From Rhodocollybia butyracea (lineage: Eukaryota > Basidiomycota > Agaricomycetes > Agaricales > Omphalotaceae): a stretch of DNA of 64,000 nucleotides. Below, one piece after another: positions 12,403 through 22,906 of the stretch (position 1 is the stretch's first letter; each line of letters starts with the position of its first letter). Position numbers and translations under genes: made by a program. The DNA is taken from NCBI GenBank assembly GCA_015501585.1, contig JADNRY010000070.1, positions 124,001 to 188,000 of the forward strand, written 5' to 3'. The notes under the pieces were generated by a model that did no database searches, had not been told where the DNA came from, and saw only the letters and a program-made list of their open reading frames with translations.

Positions 12403-13287
12403 TCTGTGCCGAGCCTGCTAACCAAGCCCGAGCGTGATGCCATAGTTACCCATCTGGACGGCCTGTTCAGCAGGAATGCCGCGAGGAAGATATCCGCTCC
12501 TTCGAATTTAGTCTGCCTGGAAGACCCCCGTTGTTTATCAAATACGGCGACAACCTCATCTTGGCCGAGGCCAGTACCCAACACTTTTTATTTTCTTTCC
12601 ATTGGCGATGACTCAGCCCCTCGAATTCCCAAAGTACTCGACGCCTTCTCCTTCAAGCGAGGCTATATCGTGGCCATGGAGAAGATAGCAGCGCCCACAT
12701 TAAGTGCATGCAATATTTCAGAAGAGGAGGCCGTAGAGTATGCAGCATTTGCGATGAAGTGGCTTATAGACCAGCTTCCTTCGGTCCCTGACACATCTTT
12801 TGGGAGCATCTTGTCCAAGGAAACCCCTGTATTACACTGTTTCTTTAAAGAGCAAGAAGCGCCGTACGTCTTCTCCAACCCCGACGAGCTCGCTGAATAC
12901 GTCTTAAAGGTCTGATTATCGTACTTGACCATTCGCTTGTCATTGACCCATATCCCCCAGGCGTCGAAGCGCTGCCGCATACCGCCGCCCTCCTCCGTCA
13001 TGGAGGAGCTCTTGGCCTCTTTCAAACAGGGTCGTTACATCTATCACTCCGATATTAGGAAGGAGAACTTCCTCCTCGACTCAGACAAAGTCTGGATCAT
13101 CGACTTCCAGCATATCGGCGTGTTCCCGGAGGTCTTCCAGACCTTCTCCTTCTTCAATATTGACATGGCCTTTGCCGCCAGCGTTGGCAGAAAACTTGGG
13201 TATCAGCCTTCCAGCACTGCCAACGCGATGGTGAGGATCTCGAATGTACTCCAGCAGTGTGGTGGGGCCGCCAGGCTCGGTAAATAG
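12403..13287 (+). CDS. Kinase-fold (APH/protein-kinase-like) protein, 5' end unresolved
   Basis: Two exons are clear. The first reads from the codons VPSLLTKPERDAIVTHLD to ELAEYVLK and ends at 12909. An intron of 51 nt (GTCTGA...CCCAG, 12910-12960) follows. The second runs ASKRCRIPPP to the stop at 13285-13287. The catalytic-loop pattern is YHSDIRKENFLL, which supplies the H-x-D and N of the kinase fold. The metal-binding segment is VWIIDFQHIG. Both fit aminoglycoside-phosphotransferase-like enzymes. The substrate is unknown. No ATG precedes residue 1 in this frame and a candidate acceptor (TTACAG) sits just upstream, so either a first exon is missing from my model or the 5' end is lost. The protein is about 277 residues as modelled. 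Confidence 0.6.
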
Positions 13288-13623
13288 TTGTCCAGGTATA
13301 TGCTTGACTCTCGAGCCATGTACTCTTGAAGGTATTAGGTAGAACTAGGGATTTTGTCGGCTCACAATGCAGAAGATTTAATTTGTGAAGGTTTTGAAAA
13401 ATCCTGCAATCAGCTGGGGCAGATGCTACCTCGACGAGCGGGCCGTGTAAAAACCTGGGTACTTGTAGGTTATGTAGTTGAACTGGCAGATCCTGACATA
13501 GTTCTGCAATTTTGTATTCATCAAGTCCAGTCACTTTAGGTGGATCTTGCTGCAATTCACTTGCACGGGATTACCTGCTCACACAATGGTCCACTCATGT
13601 GCAGGGCCCGCTGCCATGGGCGG

Positions 13624-14279
13624 TTACGGCTGCTTGCCAGCGAAGCTCGCCATTGCGTAGAGTGAACAGTTCAGTATGTTAACATTTTCAGTCAAAATAT
13701 TCCATGTGTACATATATGATACAGTTTTTGTAATTTCCGGAGACTCTCCTGATGAGGTATAAGGTGAGCTAGAGCTCACCGGTGAACACAGACAAACAGA
13801 TACATGCTGTGTATAGTGGTCGGAACCTTGATCAGAACTATTCCTTTTCCTTTTTTCCTTTCTTTTTTTTTCCTTTTCCTCTTCCTTTTCCTTTTCCTTT
13901 CTTTCGTCTTCCCTTTTCTTTCTATCCTCTTCCTTTTTCTCCTTCTTCCTTTCCTTCTCAGCATTTTCCCTTTCCTCCTCCATTTTCTTCGCCATTTTCC
14001 TTTCCTCCTCCTTATTCTTCTCCTCCTCCTTTTTTCTTTTTTTGGCCTCTCCAGCCGCTAAAATTGAACAAATCTTAGTTTGACATATCTTCAGCCCTCC
14101 ATCTATGATCACACACCCTTCGCTTTACAAGCAGGACAAGTATCTCCTTGACGAAGGACATAATTTCCACAATTTTCGGCGCATGCAGAATAGCCCCTAC
14201 ACTTTGGGCAATTCTGGCCAGATACAGGCTGGCCAGAGCAACCGTTTGTCGCTGCACAGTGATGGCCTCGTTTAGGCAT
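13624..14279 (-). CDS. Small Cys-rich protein with Lys/Glu-rich helical tail
   Basis: Two exons give 198 residues. Exon 1 (14117-14279) starts MPKRGHHCAATNGCSG and holds eight Cys residues, including two CPxC knuckles (CPKC and CPAC), as in a zinc-ribbon-like fold. A 59-nt intron (GTGTGT...TTTTAG, 14058-14116) separates it from exon 2. Exon 2 (13624-14057) begins AAGEAKKRKKEEE and continues as about 80 residues of almost pure K, E and R, a long charged helix or coiled coil. The tail is Ser/Tyr-rich and ends in SFAGKQP. The DNA under the charged region is a polypurine tract. The function is unknown. The model rests on splice signals and an uninterrupted frame across the junction. Confidence 0.5.
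13840..14050. repeat. Polypyrimidine/polypurine tract (TTCC/TTTC-rich)
   Basis: About 200 bp on the plus strand are nearly pure T and C, in irregular TTCC, TTTC and CCTC units. Read on the minus strand the tract codes for the Lys/Glu-rich helix of the Cys-rich gene. It also opens spurious Phe/Pro-rich frames on the plus strand. Confidence 0.85.
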
Positions 14280-14423
14280 CGGGTTGTAAGAATAGAGAAT
14301 AGATGCTTTGACTATATTCTTATATAAGAAATCCCAGAACATAATGCGACTTGCGAGTGTACTTAATTGCAATGTAAAGATACGGGAGTTCGGACCTACT
14401 CCACAGTCAGCGTTTAAAAACAT

Positions 14424-15421
14424 CTAGAAGATCCACACAAAAACCTATTTACAGCCACACAAATACCTATTTACAGCTTGCAACCTTGTTTCCACGATGG
14501 CACGGGTGGGTTGCTATACACAAGTAGATAGATTGCAATACACAAGTCACAAGTTGTATCAACTATCTTGTTTTTGAGCTGTCTAACATACCGTCTTAAC
14601 ATACCGCATTGGAAGCCCAATTTTTTTTCCTACTGCGGTTCGGGAAGCATGAGGTACAACGCAATTCAGGCTAAGTCACTGAGATTTCATTTACGACCAA
14701 TTGAAGTGTATCTAAGCAAATCTGAGACGGATACTATACCCTACTGAGTAGAATGCCATCTCATTGACCCGTCTCGGGCAGTTTCATTGAGACCGCATAT
14801 TGGTTTGTAAGTAAGAGCTTACTTGACTTTCAGAGGCAAGGTAGGACTTTGGGCTTGGAGCTTGGAGCTTGAATGGTTCATTCCAGGCTATCCTGATTTG
14901 TCGAATATTCTATACCGTCCAAAGAGGTCATACAACTCCTCCCAGAACTACTACAAGCTTTCCATGTCCCGCCCCCTATCTACTCGGCTGCGAATCACTC
15001 GGTCAGTAGTTCTAGACCTCATCCTAGGTAAGTACTCGGACTTGCACAAACGTTGACTCAATGAGCGCGTTGTGTTGATAGTTCATTGGTTTTGGTAATT
15101 TCCAATTCGTATTCTTATAGCGTGTACTTCAAACTAGCCATTGGTTGTTGGCCATTGGGACGATATATGATTCGGAAAAACCCGAACTCTGTGTGGAAAG
15201 AAACGACTATAGTTTACGCTAGTGCTAGCGAGCCTTTCGACCTCTTTCTAGTACTACAGACACGAACATAGCGGAAAGGCGAAGAGAGAGGGTGCCGCAT
15301 CACGCGTAGGTTCTAAGACTCATGGCATGGCATGTGCACATAAAGTGACTCTCTTACAGGTTTCTAGAACAAATCCATCCAAAAAAGTACAAGGCTGTGA
15401 AGAATCATCTATCCCTATATA
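14424..15421. other. Intergenic region
   Basis: About 1 kb between the Cys-rich gene and the APH-like gene. A short direct repeat (CACAAATACCTATTTACAG and a variant) lies near 14430-14480. No gene, RNA or transposon end was recognised; plus-strand frames at 14823-15056 and 15086-15271 have no family resemblance. Confidence 0.5.
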
Positions 15422-16834
15422 TCAGTGTGAAGATGCCAACCATCTTCGTACACCTCCCCCATCATCAAACCTTTCCAGACACTTCAATACAAGCTCCTTG
15501 AACTCCTTTCTCGTCAGATTCCTACCAACAGCTTCTTCACCCAGAACTTTGCGCGCCTCAAGCCAGACTTCTGTCTCCCGGTCAAATCGCTGCTTGTCCC
15601 TGTTTAATATCCCGTTCTCCATCAATGCCCAGTAATAGTCAGTAGAAAAATCCTCGTCATCGCCAAATACATGTGCAAAAAAAAGGGGATACACCGCAGG
15701 GTACATGCCCGGGAAACACATCGCCTGCTGAAAGAGATAGATACCAGAGCTTTTAGAGATCAAGCTTGACAGCTGTGGGCCATCAGTTGGACTACGGTTG
15801 CGCTCTGCTTCAAGGATAAGCTCGTCGAACGTGGCTTGATCTCGTACGTTTCGCGCGCGTAGAGGATGGTCCTCATCCCAATGGGGGTGATCTACAATGA
15901 AGAGTGGATATAGCGCGAAGGATGATACAAAGTCAGGGCCTGAGAATTCCCAGTCAATGATGGCTGTGATACGGGGATGAGACGAATCTGCATCAGTGAT
16001 CATGATGTTTTGTGAGTGAAAGTCTCCAGGAGAGAGGGGACACCCATAGGTATCGATGGAAGGATCAAACAGCGCAGGGGTAAGAGAACGCATAAACCAT
16101 GCTTGCGAATGCATATATGGCTTTGTATCGGAGCCAAAATCCGATTCATCTATATCATGAATCCGGGCGTTGGCGTAAGCTAACCAATAATCGGCAGCAT
16201 GAGAGTAGGATGTGGTCGAAAGACGGTGTCGGGTCCCGGTGTCATCTGGGTCAGCAAATAATGAGCTGGACTGTACGTGCAGGCTACTATCGGCTTGATT
16301 AAACAAGGCGCCTTTTTTATCGAAACGACGGGACCATAACTCGAGTAGAATGTCGATGACTTGTCGAAGTACTATGCGACGTTTGTCGTCGTCCATATCG
16401 TCCCAGACTGAACTGAGCGGTGTGCCGTCGACCTTGGACATAAGGATATAAGGCGAACGCACTTTTTGCTCTGCATGAACGCTATGCTGAAGCACATGTG
16501 GAACTGGGATAGTGGTGTGAGTTTCAACATATTTCATCGTAACTACTTCACTTTCGATCCGTTTCGAAATCGCAGAGAAGTGCTCTTCGCTCATAGCATC
16601 CTCAGACCGAAGAGGTACGCGAGCAACGACAATAGTCTGCTGATCATCGTGAAGATGGAGGAAACGGACGAGATTGTACCCTCCTGAGAGTTGTTCTCCC
16701 CAATGGCAGCTGCCTTGGGGCAGTTGGGCAAGCGTGCATCCTAGGGAAGAGAGTTCGTCCCAGTTAACTATGTCAAATGTAGTCTGAACGCGCGGGTCTA
16801 CTGAAGAAGAATGGCTGGAAACCGAGGGAGACAT
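15422..16834 (-). CDS. APH-family phosphotransferase (kinase fold)
   Basis: Single long frame on the minus strand, about 470 residues from the preferred start MSPSVSSHSS (ATG 16832-16834). An upstream in-frame ATG at 16978 would add 48 residues that look like leader translation. N-lobe: GGYNLVRFLHL and VVARVPLR, then IESEVVTMKYVETHTTIPVP, the typical start of fungal APH-like proteins. Catalytic loop: CPLSPGDFHSQNIMITD, with the D and N of the kinase fold. Metal-binding segment: AIIDWEFSGPDF. No intron is needed. These families phosphorylate small molecules or are uncharacterised; the substrate here cannot be inferred. Confidence 0.8.
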   Translation of the reverse strand: MSPSVSSHSSSVDPRVQTTFDIVNWDELSSLGCTLAQLPQGSCHWGEQLSGGYNLVRFLHLHDDQQTIVVARVPLRSEDAMSEEHFSAISKRIESEVVTMKYVETHTTIPVPHVLQHSVHAEQKVRSPYILMSKVDGTPLSSVWDDMDDDKRRIVLRQVIDILLELWSRRFDKKGALFNQADSSLHVQSSSLFADPDDTGTRHRLSTTSYSHAADYWLAYANARIHDIDESDFGSDTKPYMHSQAWFMRSLTPALFDPSIDTYGCPLSPGDFHSQNIMITDADSSHPRITAIIDWEFSGPDFVSSFALYPLFIVDHPHWDEDHPLRARNVRDQATFDELILEAERNRSPTDGPQLSSLISKSSGIYLFQQAMCFPGMYPAVYPLFFAHVFGDDEDFSTDYYWALMENGILNRDKQRFDRETEVWLEARKVLGEEAVGRNLTRKEFKELVLKCLERFDDGGGVRRWLASSH

Positions 16835-16978
16835 GTTCGGAGGTTGCAACAAGATTAAGCGCCGACCTAGCACTTGAACGGCAAAACGACGTGAGTTATC
16901 AAAGAAATACCGCTGAAGCCTGAGATGGTATCGATCTGGATGTAAGTTAATTTTGAACACCGGTTCTGAAGGGAACAA

Positions 16979-17219
16979 GAAAGTTGGAGGCTGTTGGAGG
17001 CTATTGGCATCATTTACCCCGTGGGAATTATATTAAAGATCCAGATCTTATGGCGCCTATAGCAAAGCTCTTTGTGAGAAACTAGCAATCCCTTTGCTCA
17101 GCACTCTATACTACTACAGCGTGCACTCATATCTAGCGTATGTACAATAAAATCACACTGTAGCTTCGTAGAATAAACACGCAGATCTCAGAGATCAAAA
17201 TAAGGTTTTGCGCGTCAAA
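16979..17219. other. Short intergenic region left of the tandem duplication
   Basis: Promoter side of the APH-like gene. The homology with the second duplication copy starts at about 17220, where GAATTCGAGATTCC is shared with 26250 and 41670. Confidence 0.4.
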
Positions 17220-18740
17220 ACCAGAATTCGAGATTCCACATTCTTCGGAGACGAGCAGGACCGCAAATATGCGTGTAGAATGATGCAACGGACCAAAATT
17301 CTTCGACGAGAATGGAACAAGTGGTCTTTTTATCATCGTAATCAAAGGCCCTGAAACCACTTCCTTGAGGGGCTTGAGTGGGACGTTTTCATAGCAGTGC
17401 CTGAGTAGAACGTTAAGACGTATCATCAAGGACAAAAACATTGGATATTTACCAGGAGTTCGGTGGGCAGGACATTCAGTGCGAATGAGCCTCCCTACTA
17501 CAGCTTCGGCGACGACGCTTGTTACACGGAATTAGCGTAGACCACATTTCAGATGAAAAATACCGAGATTTAAGATGTAGAGGTCGGTGCGTTTTTGAAA
17601 GATTGTTTCCGCTCCGAGTCCTAGGAAAGATGCACCATACGTATTCTAGCAGCCGCTTGTGTTTTTCATTTGCCAAACCTCTAGGCTTGTGCGTCCCTTC
17701 ATTGTGACTATAGCGTCCGTTCCTGTTGCTTCAGTTTTTTCTGCCTTTGCCTCGTTTCAGTCGCGACCGCATTTCCACTATCATCTGGTTTCGTTGACCT
17801 CAACATCTGATCTCGGACCACACGTCGTGGAATATGTACGCGATGGTTCAAACGTTCACCAGGCACCGCGAGACGGCGTGGCAAGACTGGAATCAGGTAG
17901 CGAGAGTTAGATCCGGTCAGTAAGCGTTGCATATTGAACAGGAGAATGAGCCAAAGGATGGGCGGGAGAGGCGTATAATGACGCCGACTTCAGTGATGGC
18001 CTTGAATTTGATTCTATTGCGAAAATCCGATGAAAATCCTCGTTGGAAGCGACAGCGGGAGGCATAGCAATACAGATCCTTCTCGACCGCCGTTAGTGTT
18101 ACCGACGTTGCGTTCGATGTGCACCACGGGTGTCGTACAGACGGCGGAAGACCTGGGTTCGGGCGGGTTTGGTAATAGGCTTATTGACAAGAAATAAGAT
18201 CAACGTACCAGCTCCTGTAGACACTCCTTCTCCTCTGCACTCTGCATACTCGGTGGGCTGGAATTGCCACTTCAAGAATCTGCCTTGTCCCTACTATAAT
18301 CTCCGTTGATATTGAAAGCTTGAGCGCTTGAGCGTCCAGTTCCATTTAGAGCATGATGACATTGTGTAATAGAGTATATCGTCGAAGAGTGCAGTGATGC
18401 TGAGACTGTGGGTCAGAAGAAAAGCGCACTGACGCCCACAATGTGGTAGGCGCTCGTCGAACCCCACGTCAATGAGACCTTCTCACTTGTTTTTTTCCTT
18501 GCTCCGTTCCTGAATTACAAGCTTGGGCGGGGACCAGGCGCGATTGATCGTGTATTTATCTTTGGTATCCGAATACCAATTACCGACATGATTGCGGCGA
18601 CGATTTGCATTTATGAATGGTAGCTAAACGAACAGTGGTCAGTAGATTTCTAAGGGAACCAAGCTCGTCAAGCACTTTACTACTTAATTACTATATTATG
18701 GAAAATAATTGAAAACAGGCAATACTGTAACCTCTAACCC
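17220..18740. repeat. Unit X, copy 1 (non-coding or decayed gene)
   Basis: Diverged duplicate of 26250-28300. Where the second copy has a 186-codon minus-strand frame (27004-27564), this copy is interrupted by frameshifts and stops, although stretches such as CGAAAATCCGATGAAAATCC (near 18025 and 27140) stay identical. Confidence 0.6.
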
Positions 18741-18776
18741 TGATAAACCAGAAATAGTTGCCATATCCTCATGACA

Positions 18777-20250
18777 CTACTCCGATCCCTGATCCAAAGT
18801 CACCTTTTGCAGACAAGTCGATCCATTGTGGCCAGATGTATCCAACTCGGTCCAACATCGTGAATGTATCATATTACACAGGAGTTGACGCTCCCAGCTT
18901 CGGTATTTTGCTGAATAAAAACCCAAAACCTTCAGGTGCGTAATATGAGGAAGCAGAATGCGCTCACTAGAGGCATCTTCAGGCGTGAACTCGAAACCTG
19001 GGAGAGTCAAACATTCAAAAAGGGTTATCTTGTATTTGACGTTCACTATACGGAACAGTTTGATAGAAGGAAAAGCGGACAAAAGCATTCTAGCCATCCG
19101 CTTGTCTATCTGCCTGATCTCCTTTATAGTCAATGAGGATAGAGATGAAAAAGAGCGTTTTTGCTGAAAATAAATGACCTCTTCACGAAGACGGGGAAGG
19201 TTATCGAGACGATAAGGCCATGAGAGCGACAAATCTTCGAGGAAAGGCGCAGAGATGTGGCATAAGGGACCCATGTTATCTCCACCACTTCTGATCGCCA
19301 GTGATCGAAGTGATGGTAGGAGAATGGGTGAGGCAGCGCTGAATTCCAGTCCCAACGGCATACAAAGTTCGAGCATAACAATATTGCTGCATCGTCGTGG
19401 AAGCTCGAAAATGAGATCTGGCTTTTCCATTTGATGTTCAGCATGGTTTATCTTCAGTGAAGTCAGCTGTTCGAAAGGTATGTGTGATTCTGAGGTTATA
19501 GAAATATCCCCACATTCCACAATTTTTACGTCTCGCAAAGCAGGAGAGCCCAAAAGGAACTCCATCTTGTCAGATGGTTGACTATGAGCGATCTTCTACT
19601 CATATCACGACTCTGCAAAGTGAGCGAGAGCTCTGCGAGTAGCGGGAGTGAAGAGGAGGGCAGCGGAAGAGAGAACGATGCTTCAGCATCCCCAGAAGTC
19701 CAATATGGATTTGGTGACGAAATCTCAAGATGGTGTCCATTATCTCTTTTGCTTTTTCCAATGGGAAATACATATAGCCGCCGTGATATTGAAGATGTAA
19801 CTCCAAAGGAATACCTCTGCTCCGAGAAAGCCACCTTTGGACCCAGGCCTGATCTTTACCTCTTGTGTCACCAAGTTGAAGACACAGAACAGACCAAATC
19901 CCAGAGGTACCATGAGCAGCTGTCTTCCAAGCTACACACACACTAGCAAGGATGAGTGGCGTGTACCGAATAACAGTGTCCTCATTAGGCCTGTCGCCAA
20001 CGGCGTCGTCGGAACAAGATAGGATGAATATTTCAGAAAGTATGTCCAATGGTACTCGACGAATGGGAGATAGGACATTCTTCAGCTTTCTGAGCTCATC
20101 TTTTCGACTGTTGAGCGTGAGGTCAGAGTTATCATTTTCGAGGTTCTTTATCTCAGTTTCTGTATCAGAGATCTTTGCTTTTAAGAACGATTTTTCATCC
20201 TTTCCAAGCCAAATCGGACCGATGCGTGGTTGGGAAAGATACTTCGCCAT
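18777..20250 (-). pseudogene. F-box/LRR-like gene A, frameshifted pseudogene
   Basis: It starts MAKYLSQPRIGPIWLGKDEK (ATG at 20248-20250) and contains the F-box-like stretch LSPIRRVPLDILSEIFILS. It continues in family order to the C-terminal WERQLLCNMIHSRCW block and the end of the family sequence near 18777. Compared with the intact paralogue at 47913-49484, a 2-bp loss near 19705 (CATATTGG for CAGATATTGG) breaks the frame after RFRHQI. A second frame change near 19590 restores EFLLGSPALRDVKIVE. F-box proteins of this kind would be substrate adaptors of SCF ubiquitin ligases; this copy cannot make the full protein. Confidence 0.75.
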
Positions 20251-20465
20251 TGTATGACGAGATCGAATTGAGGAACTGCCCAAATGTTCAGTGATAGAGA
20301 AACTTGAAATCAACCAAGCGTTCGCTCTGACCTTGTGGTTTGTGTTATATTGTTCTCTGCTGTTCTGTAATTATCGTGAAGGGAAGGTCATAAGAAATCA
20401 AAAGCGATCATTTAGTATTTAGTCACATCACGTTTCGACCTCTTAGTTTAGGGCAGGTCCATCTG

Positions 20466-22560
20466 CGTTGTATATATTCGATACTTGCTCTACATCTTGC
20501 ATTTGCCACTTGAGCCACAACTAAGTCCTTCGCGGAACCTTCTTGTTGCTCGATATCCTTAACTCATGACCATATAATCTGCCACTTTGTCGTGAACCAG
20601 TGAAACTCTAGTCCGTCCATCACCACCATGCAGAGGCTAGTTACGAGTCCTGAATGTAATGAAGGCTCGTCCTTATGGCGGGTTTTGCGTGAGAACTTTT
20701 CCCGATTAAGCCTGATTTCGTCCAAATCCGGTTGACCCAATTAGGATTTCGTTTCGATATATTTGGAATGTCAAAGCATATCCCATGTGACTTTCTGATT
20801 GCTCATCCACATACTCTGTTGAATAAAAATGCTGAGAGATACGGCAGAAAGAATAGAACAGCAAATAAATTCAGATAGGCAGGGAACCTTGAGTCAAAAG
20901 CGCAAGGTTCCTCAAGTCTCAGCTACATATATATAGTACATCAATAAAAGTAAACAACATGAGCAGCAGAACTCGTCATGCTCGTGACCATTATCTCATA
21001 CTCTACGCTCTTTTGCCCACTGCACCTACTCATCATCACGCAATATTGTTCCTTGTTTTCGGTACTTCTGTTTCCTACCACTCTCAAAAGGCAACTTCTG
21101 CACACCCTGCTCCAAATCTCTTGATACCTAAATTGCTTCGAAGTTTGCAGATGTAACTCTGCGATTTGCAACCTCTGACTTCCGCTTTTCTTCTTCTTCT
21201 TCCGTTCTACATCAGTAAGTTGATCCTTCTCTGATTGTCTCTATGGTCCGGCACTGCTGCTCTCACTGGCGTTTTCTTTGTTCGATCTTCTGACACTAAA
21301 CGCCGTTTCTGCTGCAGGCTGCACACCTCTAATTCGCAAACTCATGGAGTCGCGGTCCAATGCAGTGCCTTTTTTTTATCACACGGCGTTTCTCACTACT
21401 TCCAGTTCTCAACCTCGCTCAAGTCTATCTCCTTGGTTTTTTTCTTTTACTGGTGGTGGCTGCAGTCCATGCACTTGTGACTTGATTGCACTCTGCTTCC
21501 TGCAACATATTTATTGCCATCATCCACAACTTCAACCACTACTGTTTTCTGTTTTCATGGCGCTGACATGACCCTAGGTTTGCTGCTTATTCATGGTTTT
21601 CCAATTGCTTGTTGAATATTTTGCTAGAGTTTGGAACAAGACTTTATATTGCCCAGGAGGTTCAGTCAAGAAAACAGGGACCGATTCAAAACTGACATGT
21701 CTTGGGGTGTGTTGAGTTTCAGGTAGTCCCACTCATTAATCATTGACTGTTTGCAGAACATCTTCTTCAAGATGAACTACATCTTTTCTACTGGCTCTGA
21801 ATGTATCTCCGTCCTTGGGCGCCTTCACAAATGGGAGGTTCATTTTCCAACTGATTGGGACCCTTAGCAGGTGCGCTAGCATGAAAGTAAGTTCTGACTA
21901 ATGTCCAGGGCTTGTACTAACATTTGGTAGTAATCAACTGGGTACTTCAACATGAATCCAATCCTAGTGCAGTTGAACTTTCTCAAAGTTCCCGGGCCCC
22001 TAATGGCTCTCTGGATGGAGGAGAAATACTTGAACGGTGCTCTTCACCTGATGGGTACATTGATTCGACCGCATATTTGTACAAGGCTAACTTTCCTGTA
22101 TGACCAAGATACTGAGCTTCCAGAGTACACTTCTCTGAACAGAGTAGACAGAGTAGTTCAAGACCACCTAGGCACCATATCTCGAATGTACAGAGCAGTG
22201 GATATAGAACCACCACTTTTTACCCCAATGACAAACACCGACAATGTTGATCAACGAACAAGACATGGTGAGGCTGTGGTCCTTCCCGAAACTCCAAGCT
22301 CTCTCCGCCTTTCTGGAGTTGAGCCAACCTCCTTGTACTTGAGCTTCAAATTTCTTTTTCCCTGATATACATTGCAGCGGCACAACCAAGAGGTTTATGC
22401 ATGAGTCACAGTAATAGAATGAACTAGCAGCATACAGGACTCGTACCTGCCACGCGCTCAGCGCGATGGCCCACACTCGCAAGTCATGACGGTAGTTCTT
22501 CTTAAAATCTCATGCCCTATACACAAGGACCAAGCGCAGAAAATACAGTATTTGTAGTCC
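20466..22560. other. Interval with repeat end and unresolved frames
   Basis: At 20645-20790 lies a copy of a transposon terminus (GAGTCCTGAATGTAATGAAGG...) also found inverted at the right end of the 1.3-kb insert (30060-30105). A hairpin GGAACCTT...AAGGTTCC lies at about 20882-20912. A plus-strand frame at 21952-22365 (137 codons, after a possible exon near 21697) has no family I recognise. A tRNA-like segment with a degenerate T-arm lies near 22430-22470. Confidence 0.4.
20645..20790 (+). mobile_element. Isolated transposon end (shared with 30.06-30.11 kb)
   Basis: AGTCCTGAATGTAATGAAGG followed by CTCGTCCTTA and a GGTTT-rich segment matches the reverse complement of 30060-30105 over about 45 bp, with weaker similarity beyond. 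Both copies are preceded by TTAC. It is probably the end of a dispersed DNA element; the class is unknown. Confidence 0.5.
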
Positions 22561-22906
22561 TGCCGATCTTCTAGCTTCGTATTGGGTAGTAGTGCTTAAA
22601 CCGGCAAGCCTTTATCAAGCTCCTGACAGAGTGCCAACTTAACTGTCCGCTCGAAGAGATATCTGGTTCTATGAATCAAGCCGAAGCGCTTAGGGATGCT
22701 ATAGCAGTCCATAGCTCAACCCAGGTTTCGGAGATGGATCTCGTTCGTTGTGAATTAATCATATCTAACAGATATTCCAATAGTACTCACGTACTATCCA
22801 TTTGATAGGCTTTTTCATTTGCAGTAAGTATTTTTTGCATCTGCTATTCTAGTACTGTAGTATCGTAGAATATATGTGGCCTGTGTACGTTGAGCTATCA
22901 GGAGAC

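Noticed and set aside
13782..14078. Phe/Pro-rich plus-strand frames across the pyrimidine tract
   Set aside because: Low-complexity translation of a tract that codes for the Lys/Glu helix on the other strand.
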